Source: Syncephalastrum monosporum B8922
Lineage: Eukaryota > Mucoromycota > Mucoromycetes > Mucorales > Syncephalastraceae
Assembly: GCA_000697355.1 (NCBI GenBank)
Contig: JNEN01000813.1
Coordinates: 1 to 64,000 of the forward strand
Length of the DNA: 64,000 nt
Direction of reading: 5' to 3'
This document shows, piece after piece, positions 1 to 12,358 of the stretch; positions within the stretch are counted from its first letter, which is position 1; every line of letters begins with the position of its first letter. The translations under genes and the position numbers were made by a program. A model generated the notes under the pieces. It was not told where the DNA came from, searched no databases, and worked only from the letters and a program-made list of their open reading frames with translations.

Positions 1-126
1 TCCTTTTTTCCTTTTTTTTTTTTTTTTTTTTTTTTACAATTATAATTTTCATCGCCGCCTTGATAACCTTTTTGGTTCAATGAACCCATCCCAATATGTG
101 ACTCACCGAAATCATTGAATTTCTAG

Positions 127-1188
127 GCATTTTCCTGCGTTATTTGCTGCTCGGCGCGCCCGCCTTCATGGCCTTCGAGGCCGTCAAGAAGTACCTGCAG
201 GCTCAGGGCATCATGAAGGCAGCCACTTATGTCCTGATGATTGCGTCGCCTATCAACTTCTGCCTCAATTACTTGCTCGTCCACCAGCTCGGTGTTGGCT
301 TCATTGGCGCTCCGCTGGCCACGTCCTTCAGCTTCTGGCTCATGCTCATTCTCCTCCTCGCGTACGTGAAATGGGTCAACGGCAGCGAAGCATGGGGCGG
401 CTGGTCGGCCGAGGCTTTCAAGGAGTGGTGGCCTTTCCTCCGTCTGGCTATTCCCGGAATTGCCATGGTGTGCAGGTAAGTTTATTACTCACGGTGTGAC
501 TCATATGACTCATACATGGATCACTATTAGCGAATGGTGGGCCTTCGAACTCGCCGCTCTGGCCGCCTCCTATCTTGGCACAATCGACCTCGCAGCGCAG
601 AGCATCCTCCTGACTTCAGGCTCGGCGACGTATACCATCCCATACGGCATTTCGGTGGCGGCCTCCACCCGTGTCGGTAACTCGCTCGGCTCGGCGATGG
701 GTCAAAAGGCCAGAATCGCTTCGTACATGGCCCTGATCTTCGCTGTCGCGTTTGGTGCGCTCAACTCGACCTTTTACTTGGCGACGCGCTCGTTCTTTGG
801 CTACATGTTCACCTCGGATGAGGACGTCGTGGCCCGTGTTGCGGTGATCATCCCCCTGTGCGCTCTTTTCCAAATTGCGGATGGTCTGTGTGGCGTGTGC
901 GGTGGTGTGATCCGCGGCCTGGGCCGCCAGAAGGTCGCTGCATACATCAACCTGTTTGCCTACTACGTCGTAGCGCTCCCGCTCGGATACTTTTTGACCT
1001 TCCATGCCAACTGGAGCTTGACCGGTATCTGGATCAGCTTGACGGTTGCGCTTTTCCTGGGTGCCATTGGCGAGTGCCTCTTCCTCTTCTTGGTGGATTG
1101 GGACGCCGAAGTACGTCGTATTCATTACCGCGTCAAGCACGAGGAGGAAGTCATCCACGAGGACGAAGAAACGGCAGGACTCCTCTAA
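127..1188 (+). CDS. MATE-family multidrug/toxin extrusion transporter, 5'-partial
   Basis: This is the C-terminal part of a polytopic membrane protein of the MATE (MatE) family, ERC1-like eukaryotic branch, which exports organic cations in exchange for H+ or Na+. Two exons are visible, 127-475 and 531-1188, joined by a 55 nt GT-AG intron (GTAAGT...TTAG). The first exon follows an acceptor at 125-126, so the N-terminal half lies outside the window. Family hallmarks are the segment around GAPAFMAFEAVKKYLQAQG, the EWWAFELAAL block made by the splice, and VAASTRVGNSLG. The ~335 residues seen are about two thirds of a usual 450-550 aa MATE protein. The tail is charged and acidic (EEEVIHEDEE), a normal cytosolic C-terminus. 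The family call is safe; the substrate is unknown. Confidence 0.9.
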
Positions 1189-1577
1189 TCTCTTTTCTTT
1201 GCATGCAACAGCCGAAGCCTCTGTTGCCTTTTTCTTTTCTTTCCTTGTCTTTTCTTCTCTCAAGATCTCCTTTCTTTCTAGATCTCTGCATATCTCATTT
1301 CCCATGCACTCATATACTCACAGACACAGGCATAACCGCAGCCATCACTCATCTCATATCCATTCCCTTCCTTTGTATTACTACGCATCTTTCTCTTTTT
1401 TTTTTATACTTTTTTATTCTACTTACTCGCGGTTAAATTACAGCTTAAGTCCCACATACCAGTCCAGGTCATTAGAAAAAAAGAAAATGGAAAGGAAAGG
1501 AAAAAAAAAAGTTATTTCCCTTTTGCTATCAATAAATGTACAAAGCAATGGCATACATACACACATCCATATTACAA
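1189..1577. other. Convergent intergenic region
   Basis: This is the 3' flank shared by the MATE gene (+) and the ACT-domain gene (-). It is T/C-rich, then A-rich, with an AATAAA-type hexamer near 1530. Overlapping frames here are low-complexity and look non-coding. No RNA gene is seen. Confidence 0.5.
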
Positions 1578-1985
1578 TCATAACAAGACCGATTCGCCTG
1601 GCTTGACGGTGATGCCTTGTTCGGCACTGAGGACGCCAATGGCTTTTTCAAGGGTGTCCTGCTTCACAAAGACGTAGTCGGTATCGAAGGTGCTCACGAC
1701 AAAGACGGGGATCTGGTTGTCACGCAAAGGATCGACGATGCTCGCGAGGATGCCAACGAGGGCGAAGTCCATTTGGGCATCGACTTGGAAACAGCGCCAG
1801 CCTGGCTCAGATTTCGTGCATTCGGGGAGAGGCTTCTCCTGGGCTGGACTGAGGACCGAGAGCTCATGTGCCGTTTTGGAGATGGTATACCACGAGACGC
1901 TGTTCAGCCACTCTGCCGACACGCTGTGGCTCCGCGGAAACTGTTGCAGTACAAACTCGTCTGGCAGGATCTTGAGGTTTATCAT
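1578..1985 (-). CDS. ACT-domain protein (ACT_7 / amino-acid-sensor type)
   Basis: Single-exon gene of 135 aa. I chose the Met at 1985 (MINLKILPDEFVLQQFP) because the frame upstream, open to 2045, is Ser/Arg/Phe-rich and unlike a protein N-terminus. The C-terminal half (DFALVGILASIVDPLRDNQ, then VFVVSTFDTDYVFVK) is the beta-alpha-beta pattern of an ACT fold, of the stand-alone ACT_7 kind related to the regulatory domain of aspartate kinase and to CASTOR-like arginine sensors. Such domains bind amino acids. Which ligand this one binds cannot be read from the sequence. The gene is divergent from BMS1 and convergent with the MATE gene. Confidence 0.8.
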   Translation of the reverse strand: MINLKILPDEFVLQQFPRSHSVSAEWLNSVSWYTISKTAHELSVLSPAQEKPLPECTKSEPGWRCFQVDAQMDFALVGILASIVDPLRDNQIPVFVVSTFDTDYVFVKQDTLEKAIGVLSAEQGITVKPGESVLL

Positions 1986-2702
1986 GGCAAGACAAAGAAA
2001 AGGACGTGTCGCAGACACAGACAGATGGATGAACCTTATTCGCACAGATCGGGCTTAGCATTCTGTGTGTGGAGTCATGCTCTACGTGTGCATACAATTG
2101 ACAGCACGACTCTCCCTTTCTCTCTTTCTCTCTTTCTCTCTCTCTGTGTGTGTTTGTGTATAATTGTCTCTTTCCAGGTCCTGCCTCCAGAGATTCTCTG
2201 CTAGGGACCATGTCATTCACATTGTGAAAAAAGAATAAAATATATCGCTGTAAAGTTTTCCCAACATACGTCAGTTATACCATGTACGTACAATATAGCT
2301 TAATCTACTAGAATACGTAGTCTGACAGTGTGAGCGGAAGGGGTATGAGCCATCAACGTCTGGAACATCAACAAAAGAAGGGGGCTGCACTCGAGCATAA
2401 GTGTTATTTGCAATTTGCACTGCGCCGATGCTTAGGGAGCGCATGTATGAGCCATCTACAGTGAATCCATACTGGTGTATACTGTATATACTCTGTAAGC
2501 GTATTCACAAGACGTTATACAGGTGCTCGAGTGGATCCACGTTGCTCTTAGAGATATTCCTCTGCGTATCTCATGCAAGAAGCTAAGCGTCCCAAAAAGG
2601 CAATTCGGAACCTCATTTTTTTCCCTTTTCCACTTTGACATGTATCTCGTTTGCAAAAAAAAAAAAATTTCTTCTTAAACTTTTTGCTTGGACCTTGGAA
2701 GC
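1986..2702. other. Divergent promoter region, ACT-domain gene / BMS1
   Basis: Intergenic DNA between two divergent start codons. It holds a pyrimidine microsatellite, (CTTT)n/(CT)n running into (GT)n, at about 2110-2160, in the presumed 5' UTR or promoter of the minus-strand gene. An A/T tract sits at 2655-2690 just before the BMS1 start. No further gene is seen. Confidence 0.5.
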
Positions 2703-5700
2703 ATGGAGGAGAAACACCACAAGGCGCACCACCCGGGCAAGGCTGGCAAAAAGACTGAAAAGAAAAACAAGTTCGCCAATGCCAAAAAGTCAAGTAATCC
2801 CAAGGTACCGTCGACCGGATCTTTGTCGACTTGTTTTTGTGGCTCACAACCTACTAGGCCTATGCATTCCAAAGCGCAGGCCGAGCCGAGCGCACAGCCC
2901 GCCGCAACTTCGATGTCGGTGAAAAGAAGCTGCACGTGCCCCTCGTCGATCGTACCCCTCTCGAAGCCCCTCCCGTCGTCGTCGCCGTCGCGGGTCCCCC
3001 CGGTGTAAGTCCAATGAAGCCGATCGCCTCTTTCTTGTGCTAACTGATGTCCTCGTGTGGGATCCTAGACCGGTAAATCGACCTTGATCCGATCGCTTGT
3101 CAAGCGGTACACCAAGCACAATCTGACCGAGATCAAAGGCCCTATTACTGTTGTCAGTGGTACGTCTAACCAGGACAAGCTGTCGTGCTTTGTTTGGCTG
3201 ATCTCCGCATGTGCGCTTCTACGTTAGGCAAAAAGCGACGATTGACCTTTATCGAGTGCTCCAACGACATGAATTCCATGATTGACGTTGCCAAAGTGGC
3301 CGATCTTGTATTGTTGCTCATTGACGCAAGTTTCGGTTTTGAAATGGTAAGGGTTATTTTATAAAGGGAAGACAAGAGAGAGAGAGAGAGAATGAGAGAG
3401 AGAGAGAGAGCAAGAAGACTCAATTGGATTATCACGTTTTAGGAAACCTTTGAATTCCTCAACATCCTCCAGTCGCACGGTTTCCCCAAGGTGATGGGCG
3501 TGTTGACCCATCTCGACAAGTTCAGAAACAACAAGACGCTGCGGACAACCAAGAAGCGATTAAAGCATCGTTTCTGGACCGAAATCTATCAGGGCGCCAA
3601 GCTCTTTTATCTCTCCGGTGTCATCTATGGTCGCTATCCAGACCAAGAAGTCTTGAACCTCTCGCGTTTCATCTCGGTCATGAAGTTCCGCCCCTTGATC
3701 TGGCGCAACACGCATCCATACGTCGTGGCCGATCGTATCGAAGACCTGACCGACCCAGACCTGATCCACCGCAAGCCCAACTGCGACCGCACCGTCACCT
3801 TGTACGGCTACCTCCGTGGCACCAACCTCAAAACGAACGCCCGCGTCCACATCCCTGGTGCAGGCGATCACACCCTCGCAGACGTCTCGGTTTTGCCCGA
3901 TCCCTGCCCCTTGCCCGACAAGGAGCGCAAACGGCTGGACGAAAAGAACAAGCTGATTTATGCCCCCATGTCCGACGTGGGCGGCGTCATGTACGACAAG
4001 GACGCTGTCTACATCAACGTGCCAGGCAACTTCACAAAGAAATCCGCCCTGGCCCCTGCGCCCGCCCCCGAGGACGGTCAGGAAGCTGAGGAGCATCACG
4101 ATCCCGTCCCAGCTGGCGAGGGCGAGCGCATGGTCCTCGATCTGCAGGACGCCCAAGATACCCTGGCCTCGCAGTTGGCTGATTCTGAGCTGCGTATCTT
4201 TTCCCACTCGGCGCCGGTCCGCGCGGCTGATTTCGATCAAAACGAGGAAGAAGGTATCCAAGAGTCGCTCGAGGAAGATGAGTCTGGCCGGACACGCAGA
4301 CGAGCCGTCTTTGGTGATGAAGATGAGCAAGACGACGACGAAGATGATGAGGATGAGGATGAGGAGGACGATATGGAGGAGGTGGATGAGAGCGACTTTG
4401 AGGACGATGACGACGGTGATGAAGGAAACAACATGCCGCGTCGTGGCAAGGCCCTTACCAAGTTTGACACGCGCAATCTCAAACATAAGGGCGACAAGGA
4501 CGATAAAAAGAAGAAGGAGGACCAGGACAAGGAGGAGCAGACCATTGAGTTTGCCGATAGCGACAGCGAGCTTGGCTTAGGTGACGAGGACGACGAGGAC
4601 ATGGTCAACATCGACGGTCGCCGTCGCCACTCGGAGGACGACAGTGAGCTTGCGGGCGAGCTGCGCTGGAAGGCCAACCTCAAGGAAAAGGCCAGTGCCG
4701 CGTTCAACGCCGGCCGCCGCGTTAATCTCATGTCGCTCATTTACAACCAGAAGGATGTCTCGCCTGAGGATATCGCATCGGGCAACGTCGACGATGCCCA
4801 AGAGGATGATGCCGAAGACGCGATGGAGGAAGACGAAGACGAGACGTTCTTCAAGCTGAAGCGCGCTCCAACCGAGGAATCAGAAGCAATCGATTCCGCG
4901 CGCGAGGTCGTTCAAGGCGACGCCCTGGATATGTGGGATGACGAGGATAACCTCGATGCGATCCGCAGCCGGTTCATCACGGGCGAGTCGGCGCCTGCTA
5001 ACGCCAAGAACGGCGAAGAAGAGGAGGTGTTTGGTGACTTTGAAGACCTCGAGAATGGAGAGGAGGGTGAGCAGCAGCAAGAAGAAGAGGAAGAACAAGA
5101 CCCCGTCGAGGTCGAGCGCGCTCGCATCGCTAAGCGCAAGGAGGAGCTCCAAAAGAAGTTCGAGGAGGAAAACGTCGACGACGACGAAGGCCCTAAAATG
5201 GACTTTTACGAGAAGCGCAAGGCCGAGATCGACAAGCAGCTCGCCATGAACCGCGCCGAATTCGAAGATGATGACGTGCACACGCGCGCGATGGTCGAGG
5301 GTTATCGTCCGGGCAGCTACGTCCGCATTCTAGTCCATGACATGCCTTGCGAGTTTGTCCAGCACTTTGACCCGACTTACCCAATCTTGATCGGTGGTCT
5401 GCTCACGTCGGAAGACCAGTTCGGCATCGTCCAGGTCCGTCTCAAGCGCCACCGTTGGCACCGCAAGACGCTCAAGACGAACGATCCGCTCATCTTCTCC
5501 ATGGGCTGGCGCCGGTTCCAGACCACACCCGTGTACTCGCTCAACGATGGCACTCGTAACCGCATGCTCAAGTACACGCCCGAGCACATGCACTGTCTCG
5601 CGACCTTTTACGGCCCAGTCCACACCCCCAACACCGGTTTCTGCGCGGTACAGTCCGTGTCCAACAACAAGTCGGCCTCGTTCCGCATCAGCGCAACCGG

Positions 5701-6469
5701 CGTTGTCGTTGATATCAGCCAGTCGTCCGAGATCGTCAAGAAGCTCAAGCTCACGGGTGTACCATTCAAGGTGTACAAGAACACCGCATTCGTCAAAGAC
5801 ATGTTCACCTCCGCGCTTGAGGTTGTCAAGTTTGAAGGCGCTACGATCCGGACCGTGTCGGGTATCCGTGGCCAGGTCAAACGAGCGCTCGAGAGCCCGG
5901 AGGGCGCATACCGTGCCACATTCGAGGACAAGGTCCTCAAGAGCGACATTGTCTTTTTGAGAGCGTGGTACCCGGTCAAGCCGCGCAAGTACTACAACCC
6001 GGTCACGTCGCTGCTACTCTCTTCCAAGACCGAGTGGAAGGGCATGCGTCTGACGGGCGAGGTACGCCGCGAGCTCAACATGCGTGCTCCCCAAAAGGTC
6101 GACTCTACCTACAAGCCCATCGAGCGCGGCGTCCGCCGCTTCAACAAGCTCAAGATCCCCAAGAGCCTGCAAGCCGAGCTGCCGTTCGCCACCAAGCCCA
6201 AGGTCGCGACCAAGCCGACCAAGAAGGGCTACCTCCAGAAGCGCGCGGTCTTGCTTGAACCTGAGGAAAAGAAGGTGATGCGCATGATGCACGAGCTTAA
6301 CACGCTCAAGGCCGAAAAGGCCCGTAAGCGCAAGGTTAAGGACGCCGAGCAGAGGGCCGAGTATCTCAAGAAGAAGGCCAAGCTCGAGCAAGTCAACACC
6401 GAAAAGAACAAGGAGCGCCGCACAGAGTATTTCCGTCGCCAGCAGCAAAAGGCTGGCCAAAAGGCATAA
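2703..6469 (+). CDS. BMS1: Ribosome biogenesis GTPase BMS1
   Basis: Nucleolar GTPase of the 90S pre-ribosome (SSU processome) that brings in Rcl1 and is needed for early 18S rRNA processing. Five exons: 2703-2804, 2858-3004, 3069-3159, 3228-3346 and 3443-6469. All phases agree and give 1161 aa, close to the ~1180 aa of fungal Bms1. The P-loop GPPGTGKST (residues ~80-88) is split exactly by intron 2 between GPPG and TGKST. The FIECSND and THLDKF motifs follow. The middle third is a long acidic linker (Asp/Glu runs around 4310-4420 and 5040-5110). After it comes the conserved C-terminal AARP2CN/DUF663-type region (YRPGSYVRI, GWRRFQTTPVYS, LRAWYPVKPRKYYNPV) and a Lys-rich coiled tail. The neighbouring ATPase is convergent. 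Confidence 0.97.
3372..3410. repeat. (GA)n microsatellite in BMS1 intron 4
   Basis: Two GA runs separated by AATGA fill most of the 96 nt fourth intron of BMS1. The intron keeps its GTAAGG donor and TTTTAG acceptor. Confidence 0.85.
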
Positions 6470-6715
6470 AGCTCGGGATAGACACAAGCTGTTTTCCGTT
6501 ATCGTTCGCACTTTATTCTATTGCATTCATCTCTCTATCTCTTTATCTCTCTCGCTTCTCCTTCCATGTGTATTACTGTTTCTTTTTGCATCCTCCCCTC
6601 CACCATCCTATACACCGCACAACTTCACATGCACACGCTCTACATATTTCTCTAAAAGCAAATAACAATGGGTTTCATTTTAATGAACATGAACGAAAGA
6701 GATAATATAATCTAA

Positions 6716-9700
6716 TTATACAAAGGATTTTGTGTCAGCCGTGAGCCATGGTCGTTGTTGGAGGGCCAGCCCAGACGGCGTGAACAGGTCATCCGGAATC
6801 ATGCGGATAAACGCGCCAATGGGGATCGAGAGCACACCGATAAAGAGGCTGACGGCCCAATGTGTCGCGTCGAGCGGGCTGGTCTGAAACGCAGCCCCGC
6901 CGTACTGCACAATAAGGACCTGCCCCAGCACGCTCACTATAAAGATGGCCACGAAGAACCCGTTGCGCGTCAGTCCCGCAAACACATTGTAGTTGGCATC
7001 AATTCGACGGCAGCTAATAGGAGAGCAGATAAATGGTTAGCATGAATACTGTCTTTATCTTCAGTCCACTTACTTGATCTCATTGAATATCTGGCAAAAG
7101 ACAAACGTAGTAAAGACCATGGTCTGCAACGTAGTGTCAGGCATGCCCAGAACGTTGGTGTACAACAAGGCGAGGATGACCAAGATTTGATATACAGCTT
7201 GGCCAATAATCATCTTCCACATGCGGCTGCTAATCAATGGGGCTGTGCGTGGCTCCGGGCGGCGGTCGAGCATGTCTGGGGAGGGCGGGTCGGTCGCGAG
7301 TGCGAGCGCGCCAAAGGTGTCCATGATGAGGTTCACCCAGAGTAGTTGGACGGCCGTCAGGACCGAGGTCTGATCGTCGCTCGCCATGGCCGACACGAGC
7401 GTGAGCACGACAGCCGTGATGTTCACCGTGAGCTGGAACTGCAAGAACTTCTTGACCGAGTCATTCACGCATCGGCCCCATGATATGGCCTTAACAATGC
7501 TCCCAAAGTTGTCGTCCATCAAGATAATGTGGGATGCTTCCTTGGCCACCTCTGTACCGGCAATACCCATCGCAAAGCCAACGTCGGCTGCGGTCAGCGC
7601 AGGGCCGTCATTCGTTCCATCGCCCGTCACCGCGACAATCTCGCCGCATTGGCGCAGGTCTTCCACAAGCAGTCGCTTGTCATCCGGAGTCGACCGCGCC
7701 AAAATCTTGAGGCTCGGTAAGAGGGCATGTCGTTCAGGTGTCGTCAGGCGGCGGTAGCTTGGCCCGTCGAGGGCTTGGTCACCGACAGTGTACATACCGC
7801 ACTGACGCGCGATGCTCTTGGCCGTGAGCATGTTGTCGCCGGTGACCATACGCACACATACACCCGCACGCTGGCAAGCCTGCACGGCCTTGCGCGCGTT
7901 CGGCCGCAGTGGATCCTCGATACCCATTACGCCCACAAGGGTCAGACCGCCCTGCGACAGCAACACCTCTAGATCGTCTGTATCTGGCAACTGATCAAAG
8001 TCCTTGTAAGCGAGGGCGAGCGTGCGCAGACACCGTGTCGCGTAGCTCTGGATGATCTTGCGCATACGCATCCGGTTCTTTTCCGTCATGGCCCGCGTCT
8101 CCACGTCAGACGCCTTTTCATTGTATTGCGGCGCGTGCATCGACACGAGTGCCGTCGAGCGGCACACAAGCATCTCGGACGCGCCCTTGACATGCATGCG
8201 ATACACAGTCCGGCCAGCGATCTCGAGACGCACCACCGTCGCCATAGCTTTTGTCGCCGACGTGAATGGATAGACGCGCTCGGCAGGGTAGCGCGCGCGC
8301 ACTTTTTCGAATGCCTCGGCGTGCAGCCATTGCTGGCTAAACTGAATCAGCGCCGTCTCCGTCTTGCTGCCGAGCAGTGCGGGCTCACCATCCACGGCGA
8401 TGCTCTCAAAGGCAGTCGTATTGATCGCTATGGCTTGCTGGACCAGGTGTCGTACCGGCACAGGCAGGCGGCGCGCAAGATGGTGCAGGTCGACCAGGTC
8501 TGGTTGCGGGCTGTCCTTGCTGAACCGGAACGAGGACCCGAGTGTGCCGGCGACGACGGCCATCTTGTTCTGCGTGAGCGTACCAGTCTTGTCGGAGCAT
8601 ACCGTCGTGGCATTGCCCATTGTCTCGCACGCGGAAAGCACCCGCACTAGGTTATTGTCTTTGAGCATCCGCTGCGTCGCATACGCCAGAGCTATATAAA
8701 AAAAAGAGGGCACATATGTAAGACATCCATCGGGCAATTTTTCTTCTGTCTTCCTTACCTAGGGTGACAGCGAGAGGCAAACCTTCAGGTACAGCGACGA
8801 CAACGACCGTGACAGCAGTAATGAGAATACGCGTAATCTGAGAGATGACTTCGGCGGGCGTAGCAGGAAGAACGACGGAGGAAGTGACGGAAGGGGGGGG
8901 ATAATTGATCACACAGCGAATCACAAGAATGACGAGCAAGACGCCGGCGGCAGACACGCCGCATTTTGCGATATTGCCCGCCAGCACGTCGAGCTTTTCC
9001 TGAAGCGGCGTGCTCTGTTCCTGGTTGCGGAGGGCCATCAACGTCTTGCCATGCATGGAACGAATGCCGACGGCCGTGACAATGTAGACGCACGTTCCCT
9101 GGAGGACGCGCGAGCCAGAGATCAGGAACGGATCGATCGTCGTGTCGTTCTTGGGGTGATGAAGCGCGCTCTCGAGAAGCTGATAGTCTTTTGCGCTGCC
9201 GTTCGAGGACATGCAGACCAGGGTTTCGGCTGATGTGTTGGCCTGGTCATTAAACCAACGCAAAGCAACGCAGTCGTCGAGCGTCGCTTTGGAGACCGCG
9301 TTCGATTCGCCCGTTGCGGCTGACTCATCGCATTTGAGACTCTGGCCGTGAACAAACACGCCATCGGCAGGCACGATATCGCCTGGCTCGAGTCGCAGCA
9401 AGTCGCCCACTTGTATATCACATACTGATATCGCCGTAATTTTACCGGACCGAATCACCTAAATTTATAAGAGTGTTACCGAATATGCAGCTGTTATCAT
9501 GTAATGCACAACTTACGCTCACGTGTCGGTCTTCCTTTTTGACGTTCAACTTGCGAAACTGCTGCTCCTTTTGATAGTCGTTTACACTGCCCACCACAAC
9601 AACTATCAAGACGGCAAGAATAATAGCTGTGCCTTCGACCCATTTGACACCTGGGATTCGGTTGCCATTCACATCATACTCGATCGTCGTCAGGTCTTCA

Positions 9701-10313
9701 TATATTCCCACTGCAAGCGAAATTACAGCTGCCACCGTCAGCAAAATCTATATCATTGTGAGAAAATCTTTTTTTTTTTTTTTTTTTGGGTCTTGCATTC
9801 TCTTACCAAGGTACGATCTTGAAGTGCTTGCCACATGAGTTGCAGCACGCTTTGGACCTTGACTTTTGGAAGTACATTCGATCCAAACACAGCCTGTCGC
9901 TGTGAAAACGTCGATGTCGTCGGTATCGGTGCGTCCACCACTATATCTTCTTCTTCTTTTATGTCGTCATCGTCATGGTGTTTATCTTCGCTGATTGTGT
10001 CTGCTAGGTCGTAAAGTGTCACACGTGGCAGGGTCTGCGCTTCATGGGCCGTGTTTAACCCGTGCTGCGGATGCGAGTGGAGACCGCGTGTCAACCCATC
10101 CATCCCTCCCGTCTGTTTCAAGAAATCCACGTCACGGCGCTCCATCAGGGCCACGAGTTGTTCGGCCGTAAATGCAAATGGGTTTTCCGGATCTGCGTGC
10201 TCAAGGAACGTCATGTCCACTGAGCTACTGCTGTGTTGGGTTTGGCTGCTCGTGTCGTCGGCATAAGGCGGAGGTTGGTCGTGGTCGTCGTGATGAATAC
10301 CATGTTTCTCCAT
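6716..10313 (-). CDS. Plasma-membrane/vacuolar-type Ca2+-transporting ATPase (P2B, PMC1-like)
   Basis: P-type ATPase that pumps Ca2+ out of the cytosol, in fungi usually into the vacuole. Five exons in transcription order: 10313-9807, 9747-9517, 9458-8759, 8691-7074 and 7013-6716. Phases close to give 1117 aa. Visible hallmarks are the actuator (CDESAATGES-like block in exon 3), PEGLPLAVTLALAYAT made by the exon 3/4 splice, the phosphorylation site DKTGTL, the hinge TGDGTNDGPAL, and the PMCA signature NEINCRRID made by the exon 4/5 splice. The N-terminus is long, acidic and His-rich (residues 1-150), as in fungal P2B pumps. The C-terminus is short, without an obvious calmodulin-binding tail. 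P2B type is inferred from the signature and length. Confidence 0.96.
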
Positions 10314-12358
10314 GGCTATTTGATTAGATATAATAATGAAGGGAAGGAAAGGAAAGGGTGCTTGTAGCGCAAGGATTAAAGGAAAGGTGAGGGTGTAAAG
10401 AATGGAATGGAGACGGCGAAGCGTCTGTTTCGTTCAGACGAGATAAATGCTTGAGAGCGAAGCGAACCTGGATGGGGCGGTGCCAGGACAGGCGCCGGTA
10501 TATATATATGTATCAGCGCACATGCTTCAATAGCCCTCCTTAGCTGTGCGTCTCTGGGTTTTGCAACCCTGATATTGATTATCTCACAAAAAAAAAAAAT
10601 ATTAAGCCAACATCACGTCCATGGCCTCGGCCGCGGCTATCTGTTGCAGATTTTCGCGCTGTCTTGTAAAAATTTTAAGGAGAAGGTATCACTTTTTCCT
10701 CTCTTACCAATAAAGGATCATCCTAACGCCCACCCAGTTTAGAAACACACGCCTCTCCTTTTATGAAACAGGAAAGTTTGCCTTTCATTCTTGGGATTTA
10801 TAAATGATAAATTTCTTCTATATGTTCATACCGCATTCCAGTGAAAAGAAAAGAGGTAGTTATGAAAAAACCGAGGTATGTTACTGCCACATAGACCATA
10901 TTGAAGCTACCGCTTTTTTTTTTTTTTTTCATTATTACTCTATATCAGAACGCCTATTTTGCATTTGTATTATTTCAATCAATCATTATCATCAGCATGC
11001 ATTTCATAATTGCGTGCACATGCATTTAGACAGTTATGCGGCACTACAAACACGGACATGCTTGTCACAAGTCCATGCAGTGGGGGTCTGTTCCCAGCAA
11101 GCGCTGTCCCTCAACCTTTTTTTGTTCTCTCTCTCTTTTGGATGACAGGGGCACAAAGAATAGAAAAAGGCAAGAGGAGACCAAGGGGAAGGAGATGAAG
11201 CGAAAGGGACCACGAACATGTCCTTTTTTTTACCGACAGCAAGTAGCAGGGCTGCCTTACTTTTTATAGATATGACTTGTCATAATCGTCGTCGATATTG
11301 TTGTTGTAAACTATACACAGTTATGTGTCGTCTCCATCGAGCACGAGTCTACCCTAGAAGGAGAGAGAGATAATAGCAGCTTGCTGTCCCTTATTTCCGG
11401 TTTGACTATGATATCTTTGCCATCACATCAGATGGGATGCAATAGAATATGAGATCCCTTCCCGAAGATGGTAAATCAGAAAGCTGATTATTATTCTGCA
11501 TACGAGTGTTGTCTCCATAAGGATAGAACCATCCTGAACCGTTGAAGGGGCTTTCCGTAGTCATGAGTCCGAACGATAGAAAAAGCTCCTCGTTGTCGCA
11601 GTACGAAACCAATGGAGTTTATATATAATGCGGCCGAGAAACGATTCCTGCAATGTACGCACCGGCAGATGCATGGATGCACATAGTATTACCTACAAGT
11701 GCACGTGCTGATAATCGATAATTGGGCCTGTGGCGAACGAAAGAAAAAAAGTTCATTCTGGACCCAGCCCGGGTTTTCGGAAAAAAAAGAAAGTAGCACG
11801 CGATATGCGCCATGCTTGTGACCATATCTACTTCTACTTCTACTATCCATCTTCTACCTACTCTCTATTTAAAAAAATGTTGAAGGCTTTACTCCAAAAT
11901 TCATAGAAAAAATAGGCAACGGCAGCGCGCCGTGAGCGCGCGTCGACGACCCCGGCTCCGGCCGCTTAGGTATGTAGAATAAAAATAATGTGTAGTCCAC
12001 GAGAACTGATTTCGGAACGAAATTTCGTAGGCTAGTTGCAAATTGTGATTCCACATTATAGTTCTTTATTACTTGGCTCGGATGCCAGACCTTGTACCCA
12101 ACCTGATATGTTAGGCATTCGCAAGTGACTCCGACGCTGTCGAGGGTGGAAGCAGAAGTAATGGAAGTGAAAATGGAAGTGACACAACATAATATATGGA
12201 CCGGCATAACTGAATGCTTTTTTATCCTTTTCAAAGCAAACTGGAAAAGAGAAAGAGAGGAGAGCAAAATATGTATGTGCTATGCAGACAAACCAGATGT
12301 ACACCCCATCTTGCCATCGACTTGTCTATCACGCATCCTCAGCATCAGCCTCCATATC
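10314..12358. other. Gene-poor intergenic region upstream of the Ca2+-ATPase
   Basis: About 2 kb with no convincing coding frame. It starts with the 5' region of the Ca2+-ATPase: a TATATATATA stretch near 10499-10508 and a short perfect stem CGTCTG/CAGACG at about 10421-10440. Further on are poly-T runs, a GA-rich tract near 11360 and a TCTACT-like repeat near 11828-11860. The frames at 10804-11825 have no family features and poor composition. Confidence 0.45.

Noticed and set aside
3560..4486. 308-codon minus-strand frame inside BMS1
   Set aside because: Antisense of the acidic BMS1 linker, which yields artificial hydrophobic runs; no promoter or domain.
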